Of a DNA stretch of 64,000 nt, positions 34,249-43,518 are shown in pieces. The position numbers were made by a program, and so were the translations under genes. Numbering within the stretch: position 1 is the stretch's first letter; each line of letters starts with the position of its first letter. Source of the DNA: Linum tenue (taxonomy: Eukaryota > Streptophyta > Magnoliopsida > Malpighiales > Linaceae); assembly GCA_946122785.1 (NCBI GenBank), contig CAMGYJ010000011.1, positions 35,490,513-35,554,512 of the forward strand, written 5' to 3'. The notes below the pieces were generated by a model. That model was not told the origin of the DNA and made no database searches. It worked only from the letters and a program-made list of their open reading frames with translations.

Positions 34249-36736
34249 CTAGTCAGCGCTCGAAGTAGCGTCCCCGGCACTAGGCGCCTTTGGAGGAGGA
34301 GAGGTAGGAGCAGATGTCTCGGGCGCCCCACTTGTCCCGCGGGGCGTCTCCATCCCGCCAATCACGTACTCGGCCATCTCCGAGAGATCCCAAGTAAGGT
34401 CGGGGTGGTCCTTCTGCAACTTCACTCGCAGGATTTCAATGCCGGTCAGAATGGCATTGGCGCACATGGAATTCCCAGTCTCTGACTCCATCAAGTTGTC
34501 CAAAGATTGCCGCAATCCGGAAATTTCTTTCCGGGCCCTCTTCAAGGATCTCTCGCTCTCCTTGTGGGCGTCGCGCAGCCTCTCCTTCTCCTCCTTGAGG
34601 ATGTCAATCTCACTGGCCTGGGCACCGGCTTCCTGCGCCAACGCCTCCTTCTCAGCTTGCAGGTCGGCCACCTTCCTGCGCTCCTCGTCCAGGGCGCCTT
34701 GCAGACGCGACAAATCCATGGTCGCCGTCATCTGGGCGTCCTCGCACTCCTTCGCAAACTGCTCACGGCGCGCAGTTGCGTTATCCAAGTCCAACTTCAG
34801 CTGTGCAGCTGAAGAAGAAGCCTCGAGCGCCTCCCGCTTAGTCTCGTTGAGGCGTCGGGCGCCCTTCTCAGCAAAAAGAAGGATCTGCAACCATTTGCAA
34901 AGGTTCAGCAAGTCGTGCAAAATACCAAACCATTCCCCTAACTTCTAAAAGAACGCAAGTAAGAAAGTGCATACCTTGGCGCGCACTTGGGCCAACTCAG
35001 CAAAGAGGTGATCCTCGTTCACCTCAGAAGGCACCTGCCATGACTTGGCGGCCGCGATCGCCAAGCCCATGGCGCACCCTCGGTCAATGGCGACCAAGGG
35101 GGAGCAGTTCATATTGACCCGCCCCACCTCAGCACGTTGTGGCCGGAAGATGGGTGGACGCCCATCGGGGCCAACATAGCGCCCCTCTTCATTCAGGTGA
35201 AGACGGGCGCCCTCCACCGCCTCCTCCTCCACTTCCACCTCGTCGAAGGCGTCCTCCTCTCCCACCTTCTTCTTCCCCCTGTCGGCCCTCTTGCTGGCCG
35301 AGGCTAAGGGAGAACCTGCCCTTTCCCCTTGCGGAGCAAAGGCTCCTCTTCTTCCTCTTCTTCGGCGGAGTTGACCTCCTTCTCCGCAGGGTCAAAATTA
35401 GGCGCCCCCTCGCCTTCCTCCGGCGCGGACGACGCCACGCTCGCTGTGTGCGCCCGAGCGGTGCCACCCTTCACTGCTCTCTTCTTCCTTTTCTTGGGGC
35501 CAGCCGTAGGCGCCTGTGATTGGGTGGCAGGCGCCTCTTGTTGAGTGGCCGCCTCTTGTGACGAAGCCGCTGCCACGGCCGCCTCCGCCGCCATGCTCGC
35601 CAGCCTACTCTTCATTAGCTTGGCAATGCTTGAGTAGTCCGCCCCTGCATATGACGAAAATAAGTTAGTTCATCACACAAACAAAGGAGCAAAGAAATAG
35701 AACACCTAGACGCCTACACACCATCGTTATAGTAAGCTTCAATAATAGGCGGACGGTTATCTGCGGGGCGTAAGTCAACAGGCTCCCCCTCGCAAATCAA
35801 GGGGGCGCCAGCCTTCTCAGACGCCGTCAAAACCACCGGCTTGTTGAAGTCATCGACCTGACCCAACTCCCACTTCCTCACAAAGGCGCCTCCACTCGCA
35901 AAGAAGGAGTCTCGATAGGCCTTCACGAAGAAAAACCCGTTGAACCAGCTTCGGTTCAACTTAGGACATTTCTTCACAAAGTGATAGGGGCAGCTTTTCT
36001 TCTTGCGTTTCTGGAGGGATAAGCAGTTGTCGAGAGGCACCATCTTGAAGAAATATCTGAACAAGTTGAAGGTGGGCTCCACGTTGTGCTCTCGGCACCT
36101 CAACTTGAACAGGATGACAACCGTGATGACTGAGGGGGACAGGCGCCTAAGGGGGCAGGCGCACGTAGTCAGGATTCCCTCCATAATCGAGTCTAGGGGA
36201 AACTGTAGTCCGAAGCAAAAATATTCCTGATAAATCCCGATCCACTTCGGGCCACAGACGCCTACCCGGGACTGAGGCGATGGAGGCGCATACCACCAGT
36301 CTCGGGGAAGCTGGAGACTGGTCACCAATTCATGAACCCGGTCCAAGGTGACTGTTGACGTGTGCCTTGGCCCAGCCACCTCGAACGATAAGTGAGACGT
36401 CTCGGTGGGCAGATGATCGGGTGGGAAACACTTCTCCCACGATGTGATCTTGTAGGACCCATCGGCGGGCAAGAAGCCAGGCGCCGAAGAACTTGACGGC
36501 CCAGCTGATGAGGAAGCAGACGCCCGCTCTAAACCAACAAATGACCCAGACGCAACGCGGACAAGGGGTAAGTGACGCCCCTACCCTAGGTGACTAGAAT
36601 AAACTTAACGAAATCGACGAAGGGAAAAGAACCACTTACCACGTTGAACTGAGCGCCTTGTCTCACCACCATCGCCAGAGGCGCCCGCGCCCGAGGCGCC
36701 GGAGGCAGAGGTCTTGTCTTGTTGTGGAGAAGACAT
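34249..36736 (-). CDS. Antisense gene of Tat element (putative 'gypsy-type transposase' protein), four exons, one frameshift
   Basis: Exons are 36736-36640, 36528-35722, 35644-34975 and 34884-34249. Introns have good borders: GTAAGT...TTTAG, GTGTGT...TGCAG and GTATGC...TTGCAG. Reading phases join correctly across all three. The start is MSSPQQDKTSASGASG. Exon 2 encodes a globular domain of about 250 residues (LPRDWWYAPP, WIGIYQEYFCFGLQFPLD, WFNGFFFVK), the part matching the plant 'putative gypsy type transposase' family. Exon 3 is a charged low-complexity region (KKRKKR, poly-E). Exon 4 is a long coiled coil. Total about 737 codons. Between 35304 and 35265 the frame shifts by one base, so this copy is probably a pseudogene. 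Function of the family is unknown; despite the name no transposase activity has been shown, as far as I know. Confidence 0.75.
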
Positions 36737-37433
36737 CTTGGACGAAAGAGATGTGTTGGAAGCGAAGAACAAACAAGAAAAGAGGACAAAGGTCAGAGCG
36801 GAAGCTAGAGAGAAGTCAGAGCAAAAGTCTAGAGAGAGGTCAAATGGAAGAAAGTGACAGCATCACAAGGAAGGAGGGGTATTTAAAGAAAAACGAAGAC
36901 TCACCCGCCGCATGACACGTGTCAGTCATGCCGAAGGAACCCTTCCGCTCCCCCCACCTTTTGGTCTTTTCGTGAACCACAAAACCACAGGCGGACCTTT
37001 GAGCTTCCCCCACGCTTTCCTTTTCGGGGAAATTTCTCAACTCCCAAATTTCGAATTTCGAATTTTCTTTTCTCCAAATTTCCCCGACAAACAAAGCGTG
37101 GGTGAGGGGGGCATAAGGGATAAGGACACACGTCAAGAACGACACCATGAAGCGTCCGAAAGGGAGGGTTAGTTAAAAAAGGCGCCCCATTTGGAAAGAG
37201 GCGCCTCAGCAGGCAAGAGGCACAGAAGCACATGGAAGAGCATTCGACAAGGGGCACAACCAAAGGTGGGACGCCTGCCCGCAGAAGAGGAGAGGCAAAC
37301 GCACCCCGTAGGACCAAGAAAGAAGTGAGAACACAATGCATGCGCCAAGTGACAAGCGCCCTGTGACTAAGAGAAGTCCGGATTACAACTAGAGGTTCAG
37401 TCAGGCGCTCGAAGCGAAGCCGCGAGCACCTAA
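36737..37433. other. Promoter side of the antisense gene and 3' UTR of the Tat element
   Basis: About 700 bases between the antisense gene start and the polypurine tract. A minus-strand TATA-like TTTAAATACCCC at 36878-36889, about 145 bases upstream of the antisense start codon, is a candidate promoter. A minus-strand open frame covers part of it but looks accidental. Confidence 0.4.
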
Positions 37434-37446
37434 CTGGGGGGGCAAT
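37434..37446 (+). other. Polypurine tract of the second Tat element
   Basis: ACTGGGGGGGCAAT directly precedes the 3' LTR start TGTTGGGGG. Confidence 0.75.
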
Positions 37447-37722
37447 TGTTGGGGGTATTACCCAGCAAGCTAGGAGATTGGGCTCCCAAAGAAGGAGTTG
37501 GGGGGCAAAGCCCAAAAGGTAAGAATCAATATCCACTAGTGGCCCTTGGGCCCAAACAAAGAGAAGGGACCTCAAGAGTAAAGCACCAAAAGCCAGGTGG
37601 CGGCCAACCGGCTGGTGGACCACGGCCTGCGGGCGCCTGTCCTTGCAGGATCCGGGCGTCCCTGTTGAGTACGAAAGGGTCGAGATCGAGAGGGGTGGGA
37701 CACGTGGAACTTGGCACCAACA
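37447..37722 (+). repeat. 3' LTR (276 bp, internally deleted) of the second Tat element
   Basis: It matches the first about 195 and last about 81 bases of the 5' LTR, with 383 bases missing between. The joint lies at GGCGCCTGTC in one copy and GGCGCTTGTC in the other, a 10-base near-repeat. The missing part holds the TATA box and the second U3 repeat. Confidence 0.93.
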
Positions 37723-37727
37723 GTAAC

Positions 37728-39078
37728 GGCCAAGATAGTACACCCATTCAGTCAACTCCCGCGGCCTATCTCCCTACCCATCCTCATGTCCTTCATAACG
37801 CAACCATGAGATCCGGCAACCCTCATCTGCCAACTTGCCAGCCAAGATCAAATTCGAAACAAGCTTGGGAACAAAAAAGGTTCGGGGGAGAGACAACTTA
37901 GCATTACGAACAGTACCAATCCCTTCAACAAAAATATTAGAGTCATTTGGCACATGCAACCCAATATCCGAACTTGGCCGAATAGAAGTAAATGATGCCC
38001 GATCACTAGACATGTGATTGACAGCGACAGAGTCAAGGTGACAAAGAGACGACGACGAGGAAGAAAGCTTACCAGTCAAAAAGGCCACCGAGAGAGCCGA
38101 ATGGAGAGATTCCTGAATCGCAGCTTGGAGCATTTGATGAATTTCCTTTTGAGAGATGCCAGACAAACTAGAGGAAGAGGAACCACCAGTAGAACCCGAC
38201 GCAGGAGTCAGCGTCGTTCATAAGAAATGGCAGGACCCCAGTCTAAGGCCAAGACCCACCACCAGTCGAGGAAGAACCCTTGGCACGACCACGCTGAGCA
38301 AGAATTGGGCAATCCCCCAATAACATGACTAGAAGCTTTGTAGTAATTATAGGTGACACGTTTGGGATAGATTTTCTGAATATGCCCATGTTCTTTGCAA
38401 AAGAAACAAATAATTTCACTGATGGGATACGACCGAACTGGGGACGGCCAGCCTGTACATCGAAAACCAACCCGGAGACCAAAGAATGAATATCTAGCTT
38501 GCCTGACTACGAAGGCGTGTCTCCTCGCGGATCAATTCAGCAACTACATCCTTGAGTTTCATGATATTGATATGGAGAAGGGATGAGTGAATACCTTCAT
38601 AGGCCGGATTGAGCTTCATCAGAAAATGCATAATCCAAGAAAAAGCACGCTCCTTCAAGACTTCTGCAGAAACCGCCGCAAACACCAAGGAGGCAGTGAG
38701 CATATCGTATTCCGTATAAAGATTCAAGGCCTTCTGCTAATAGGAGCATATATCCAGATCCCCTTGCCGAAGCGAAGTGAGATCAAATTTGATCTCAAAT
38801 TTGCAAGATGCATCCGCCTGTGCATGGAGATCACGAAGGTTCGTCCACATCTCATGTGCCATATTAAAGCCACGGAGACTCAAAGCCACACTAGGCTCCA
38901 CCGAGGAAAGAATACAGGACATGACTTGAGCATTGTCGATCACCCAATCTACCTTGTCTTTGACTGTAATCGGCAACAACCGACGCCCATGAATAAAAAC
39001 CCTAAAATGCATCTCCCACAAGGGAAACTTCTTCACGTTGCATTTAGTACAGACCGCCTCCATCTTGGCGCCGTCCAT
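37728..39078 (-). pseudogene. copia gag-protease pseudogene
   Basis: This is the 5' coding part of the copia element that continues at 29479. Gag begins at 39078 (MDGAKMEAVCTKCNVKKFPLWE). It then shows MWTNLRDLHAQADASCKFEI and LTSLRQGDLDI, typical copia Gag phrases, and shifts near 38730 to YTEYDMLTAS. A zinc knuckle (CFFCKEHGH, last Cys lost) lies near 38390. Protease is seen as LDSVAVNHMSSDRASF near 38020, the G of the D-S-G active site replaced by V. Several frame breaks; not functional. Confidence 0.83.
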
Positions 39079-39292
39079 AATGAAAGAAAGACACAAAGAA
39101 CTTGCAGCACCCACAAACTGAAGACACAAGGGGCAACCAGCACAAGACCGCAAACCCAACAAAGGGCCCAACAACTCGAGCACAAATCCACACACAAACA
39201 AAAACCCCCAAGAAGCAGCTACAAGTACCAAAACCGAGAAGAAAGCAGCGGAGATCCAACCACGAAAGCTACGAAGCCACTAGAATTAGAGA

Positions 39293-39305
39293 GGCTCTGA
39301 TACCA
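39293..39305 (-). other. Primer binding site of the old copia element
   Basis: TGGTATCAGAGCC on the minus strand immediately follows the LTR end. This is the complement of the initiator tRNA-Met 3' end used by most plant copia elements. Confidence 0.92.
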
Positions 39306-39628
39306 TGTCAAAATATGTATAAAAATAAAAGTCAATCCCACACATAACACAAGATTTACATGGTTTCCTTGACGACGAATGTTGAGACTAGTCCACGGCA
39401 CAAGGCGTTAGGGAAAATCAATCCCACACATAACACAAGATTTATGTGGTTTCCTCAACGACGAACGTTGAAACTAGTCCACGGCACAAGGCATTAGGGT
39501 TTTCTTATTCACTGCAAATCAATGTACTTCGACAGTCACTAGTCCAAGAGTGTATATAGGGTCGGGCAGCCCTATACTAATACACGTGGCTAATTACAAA
39601 TTAGCCACCGAAACTTCCTCCTTTAACA
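39306..39628 (-). repeat. 5' LTR of the old copia element
   Basis: 323 bases, TGTTAAAGGA...TTTTGACA on the minus strand. It contains an 88-base tandem duplication (CAATCCCACACATAACACAAG near 39335 and 39422) and a TATATA near 39550. The matching 3' LTR is not in the window. Confidence 0.85.
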
Positions 39629-39642
39629 GTTGAATGTAGCGA

Positions 39643-39861
39643 TCATTGTGGTTTAGGATTTCTCAATTGAACTTGATTAGGCACTAAATCAACTCTGGCA
39701 TGTTCACTTGGTGATATTTGTAGATGGCTCATACCAAGCAAACTGTTGGTAAATCCACTGATGGAAGGCTGGTAAGAGATGTTGTAGATGGCTTTTGGGT
39801 ACACAGATGAAGATTTTGCAGCTGTGTAATTGAAATTGGGTTTTACATATGAAAAAGGCAA
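39643..39861 (-). other. Unassigned open frame, possible gene fragment
   Basis: 72 residues (MPFSYVKPNFNYTAAK... NPKPQ) of ordinary amino-acid composition. A second minus-strand open stretch (GNQIKWQKAYRKHEF) lies just upstream at about 40030-39900. Together they look like degraded exons rather than random sequence, but I recognise no family. It ends close to the copia LTR (39628), so the copia insertion may have broken a gene here. Confidence 0.25.
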
Positions 39862-40189
39862 TGCAATTAGGAAGTGATCTCATTTAATTTCAGTTTTTTT
39901 CTTTTTGCCATTGATGGTGCAAAGGAGGTCTTCTGAAGCCATTATGCAGGCACTAAGAGAGAAAGTATTGAATGATTCAAAGGAGAGCTCAAACTCATGC
40001 TTTCTATAGGCCTTCTGCCATTTGATTTGGTTGCCATTTCAATAATGAAAATCTCGATTTAACTGTAATATATTAATATAAAGAAATGGATACTATATAA
40101 AGAGTTTCATTGCATTTGTATTGAGTTGTGATGCTATTTCGGATTTCAAAAGCATCAAATGTAGATCAATATTGTCTACAAGTCTTTTG

Positions 40190-40797
40190 ATATATACGAG
40201 AAACATCACAAACCAGACTACAAACACGGTAAAACGACCCACAAAAAATCATACCAGAAATCTCTTAATGCAAATCACAAGTCTCCTAAAACATACCAGA
40301 GACCCCACAAATCAAACCACAAATATTTCAAAAAGCACACCAGAAACCTTCTAATGCAAACCACAAACACGGTAAAGCAAACCACAAAAAGCAAACCAGA
40401 AATGTACTAATGCAGACCACAAATATATTAAAACAAACTAGAAACCACGCAAAGCAAACCACAACTTTTTTGAAAACACACCAGAAACTTCTAAATGCAA
40501 ACCAGAACACAATAAAACAAACCACAAAAGACATACAAAAACACGAGAAACCAAACCACAAATCTCTCTATACAAAACATAATATCCGGTCAGCGAATAC
40601 TGTTGACCAAACTTTGACGAGTGTCGATGACCGAATTCTGGCATCGATAAGCATATTCCGGCCCCGATGACAAAATTCCGACGCCGATAAGCATATTTCG
40701 ACCACAATGATCGGATTCCGGCGGCAGTGAGCTTACTCCGACAACGTTGAGCCTATTACAGCGACTGTGGGACGATTCCTGCCACATATAGTATATT
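40190..40797. repeat. Minisatellite, copy 1: ACCACAAA-type units, then CCGGA-type units
   Basis: From 40190 to 40590 the phrase AAACCACAAAnnnnnnnAAA...ACCAGAAA repeats every 30-65 bases with drift. From 40580 to 40797 a second short repeat (GATGACCGAATTCTGGC / GCCGATAAGCATATTTCG) takes over and resumes after the solo LTR at 42170-42225. A related array in reverse orientation lies at 56560-57110, with the same junction (CAAACCACAAATCTC next to ATATCC-GGTCA). Confidence 0.75.
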
Positions 40798-42164
40798 TGA
40801 TAGCACCATATTTGCACACTTGTTTCTTAACCGTTCTGGCTCCAATTTGTGGTGTCTTGGCCTATTTTACGCTAAGTTGTGTTATTTTTCCATATTTCAG
40901 GTCCTAGTGAGTAAACGGAGGCATAGGCGCAAGTTTCGGGTCAATCGGAGGTCGTTTGGTCAATCAAAAGCCTCTCAAAAGTGGTGCTGAGAATGAAATA
41001 CGGGCAGACTCCCTAAAATCACGGTCGTAATTCACAAATTACCGCCAGTATTTTTTATGTCGAGCCTTGTGGTGGCTAAGGTACAAAAATCGGTCAATAT
41101 TCCCGTAATTTCACTGCCGAGAGGAGCCTTGGATGCGTTGAGAGTTGAGACTTAACCAAAACGCGCATTTTGGGTAAAATCCAAGCAGGGAAGAATTATG
41201 ACCGTATTTATGCCTGTATTTCACTCAGAATCGAGTTGAAAAAGGCATATACGAGCCAAAGGAAGGGGAGTCGACTTTTTGGAGCAAAAACAGAGTTTTA
41301 GAGAGAGAAAGTGCGAAGAACAAACCCTAGGAGCTATTTGGAGTAGATTTCTCACCATTGAAGCCTAGATCACATCGCGAGGAGTGAAGTTGACATCTCA
41401 GAGCAGATTCTTCCCATTGTTATGAGTATGCATGACTGCTATGTATTCTGTTTTCCTCTCTCTCTATGGAGTAGAACTTTCTCTCACTTGGGTGTGAAGA
41501 ACCCTAGTTCCATGTGTTAGGAATCTTGATTGTAATGACGTTTGGATTGATATACTGCTTGATTATAATCGATTGAGGCATGTTTTATTGAGTCAATTGA
41601 AGTCTGATCAACTTTTCTTGATTTCTGCTGCAACCTGAGATAGATAGAATCTGATTAGGTTGTTAGAGTTTCCTCAATCGATAGTAGTGAATTGGTTATA
41701 CGAGAATTAATCGATTCACTGCTTTGTATTGGAATCCAATTTCAGTAGTGGAGTTCTGTGTTTATTGCCTCAGCGTTCTATCCTGGTGAAGGCTAGTCGT
41801 CTGTCGGGTAGTCTGTCTGAGAGGGCTTGGTCAGCTTAAGAGATTCCAAGCTACTGTCGGATCTTCCACAGTTTAATCAACAGTAAATCAACCAAAGGTA
41901 ATTACAACTTTGACCTAACTAAGGAGCTAGGGGGACTCATTCCCGAGTGACTCTTCCCTTGCTAAAGAATTTCGAACAATTTCCTGCTTTCTTACTGCTT
42001 TTCATTTCAATCACTCTACTAAACTTAGTCTGCTAGATAATAGGTACTCACGGAATAGGCAGTAGATCTAGTCCCCGGGTTGATAAATAGAACTTGCCAC
42101 TATTCTGCATTTCCATTCTGCGATTACACTTGGTCGCAGTTTGGTGTTGTGTCGTAGCGTGTCA
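40798..42164 (+). repeat. Solo LTR (Athila-like), inserted in the minisatellite
   Basis: 1367 bases from TGATAGCACC to CGTAGCGTGTCA, flanked by ATATT on both sides (40793-40797 and 42165-42169). It has the same general plan as the solo LTR at 26741: a 'gaacaaaccctagg' U5-like leader, CTCTCTCTCTATGGAGTAG near 41457 and a final region with GGGGGACTCATTCCC. No internal element region remains. Confidence 0.85.
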
Positions 42165-42378
42165 ATATTCTAGTGACCAGCGACCGGATTCCAGCGACCG
42201 CTGGCCGGATTTCGACGACTAAAATTTTGGGCAGCAAATAAAAAATATTTTATAATTATTTAATTATAAATTTATTTTTTATTAATTATTTAAACATAAT
42301 ATTTATAATTACATTTATATCCTTGGTTTGATTTTACACTAGGTCAACATAACTAATATAAAGTCACCACAACCCTAG

Positions 42379-42853
42379 CTTTCTATTGGTTGAAGAGTGT
42401 TGTCACCCTAACTACAAAAGTAGTGTTTTATACTTAGTCTCAATAAGAGTATGCGCATCAATGATATTTTCTCAATTTGCAATTGCAAAGTGAATTGCAC
42501 TTATATAGTGCCCACTTGCAAAGATGCAAGCTTGCATTAAATGAAATTCAATATGCAAGCCGTATAGGAAAATAATAAAACAATAATTTATTTTTTCTCT
42601 CTTGATTTATTTATTTTTATTTATTATAAAGTCACTTAAATCCTCATATGCACTTGCAAGTGAATTGCATTGATGTAGGTGCAATGAAATGAAGTTGAGT
42701 TGGATAGCATAAAATTTGAGACGAAAATAAAAAATCATATGCAATTAATTTTGAAATTTCATTGATGTGAGTGCTTTAAAGAAGGGACCGAATATGGTGA
42801 TAACACCATATTTGTTGTTATGGTGACAACAACATAGAACAACCAATAGGAAG
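42379..42853. mobile_element. MITE-like inverted repeat element
   Basis: The left TTTCTATTGGTTG...TGTTGTCACC (42381-42410) and the reverse complement of the right TTCCTATTGGTTG...TGTTGTCACC (about 42817-42851) form imperfect inverted repeats of about 40-60 bases around an AT-rich core. The exact ends and target duplication are not clear. Confidence 0.4.
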
Positions 42854-43154
42854 TCAACCTTCTGCATACTTTTTAGTTTTATGGGTTGACTGAATTTTTG
42901 TAGCTAAAAATTCTCCGAAGGGCATAATGGTGACTACAAAATTTCCCTCCATGCCACCCGCATGTACTGAGCGCCTCTTTTTACGCATGCGCGTTCACTA
43001 CACTTTTAATTAATGCCCATTTCAATTTCAGTAATTCTTTTATTATTAATACTAGCTTTTACCCGACCTGTTGGTCGGATCAATTTCATTTTATTTGGTA
43101 CATTTATGGTTATCAATATTATTTTATATAAACCTAAAACTAGGTTACTATTGT
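42854..43154 (-). mobile_element. Helitron-like 3' terminus (43052-43078) in AT-rich DNA
   Basis: Read on the minus strand: CCGACC-AACA-GGTCGG hairpin (43078-43063), then GTAAAAG, then CTAG (43055-43052) followed by T. A 6-bp hairpin a few bases before CTRR and insertion next to T are the standard Helitron 3' end. A diverged relative of the terminal 80 bases is near 45275-45345. The 5' TC end of the element was not located and no Rep/helicase is visible. Confidence 0.5.
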
Positions 43155-43518
43155 CTAATTGTTAGCTCAATTGGTTGGGCTTAACCTTGCTTATGGGCTT
43201 TATTATACCTTTTTAAGTTTGACCTTAGTTTATACTTATGTGGGCCTCTCAATTATCCATTTTTAACAGTTAACACAATCTCTAATAACAAGCCCAACAA
43301 TCTCAAAATAAAATCAACAAATGAAAGCCAATTAACCTGTGCCTAATTGCTAGATCAATTGGTTGGGCTTGACCTTGCTTATGGGCTTTGTTATTCCATT
43401 TTAATTTTGACCTTAGTTTATACTTATGTGGGCCTCTCAATTATCCATTTTTAACACAATCTCTAATAACAAGCCCAACAATCTCAAAATAAAATCAACA
43501 AATGAAAGCCAATTCACC
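43155..43518. repeat. 188-bp tandem duplication
   Basis: CTAATTG at 43155 and 43343 start two copies, both ending AAATGAAAGCCAATT(A/C)ACC, with a small deletion in the second. It lies directly inside the Helitron-like terminus. Confidence 0.85.

Larger units (their letters stand above)
29485..37722 (+). mobile_element. Tat-lineage Ty3/gypsy element with antisense gene, internally deleted (8.2 kb)
   Basis: LTRs start TGTTGGGGG and end GGCACCAACA at 29485-30143 and 37447-37722. The 5-bp duplication GTAAC lies at 29480-29484 and 37723-37727. Order inside: primer site, broken gag, fused RNase H-integrase remnant, non-coding spacer, a four-exon antisense gene, polypurine tract. Dual RNase H domains and an antisense gene between pol and the 3' LTR are known marks of plant Tat elements (Retand/Grande-like). 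Protease and reverse transcriptase are deleted and the 3' LTR has lost 383 bases. GCGCC(C) is strikingly frequent throughout. Confidence 0.93.
25900..39628 (-). mobile_element. Old Ty1/copia element, 3'-truncated, interrupted by two later elements
   Basis: Reading right to left: LTR 39306-39628, primer site 39293-39305, gag from about 39078, a zinc knuckle near 38400, protease near 37990, a gap filled by a Ty3/gypsy insertion (29485-37722), pre-integrase and integrase 28400-29480, reverse transcriptase split by a solo LTR (26741-28325), and RNase H ending near 25905. The end of RNase H and the 3' LTR are missing, so the left boundary is a truncation and has no readable target duplication. Many stops and frameshifts show age. 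Confidence 0.85.

Noticed and set aside
34439..34948. 169-residue plus-strand open frame in the second Tat element
   Set aside because: Shadow of antisense exon 4, whose coiled coil and splice sites are convincing.
36922..37755. 277-residue minus-strand open frame over the 3' LTR
   Set aside because: Crosses LTR and copia boundaries and has no domain; GC-rich chance frame.
38587..39300. 237-residue plus-strand open frame
   Set aside because: Opposite strand of copia gag, which has recognisable motifs.
43150..43185. tRNA A-box-like TTAGCTCAATTGGTT in the tandem duplication
   Set aside because: No B box or T run at proper distance, so a SINE or tRNA cannot be supported.
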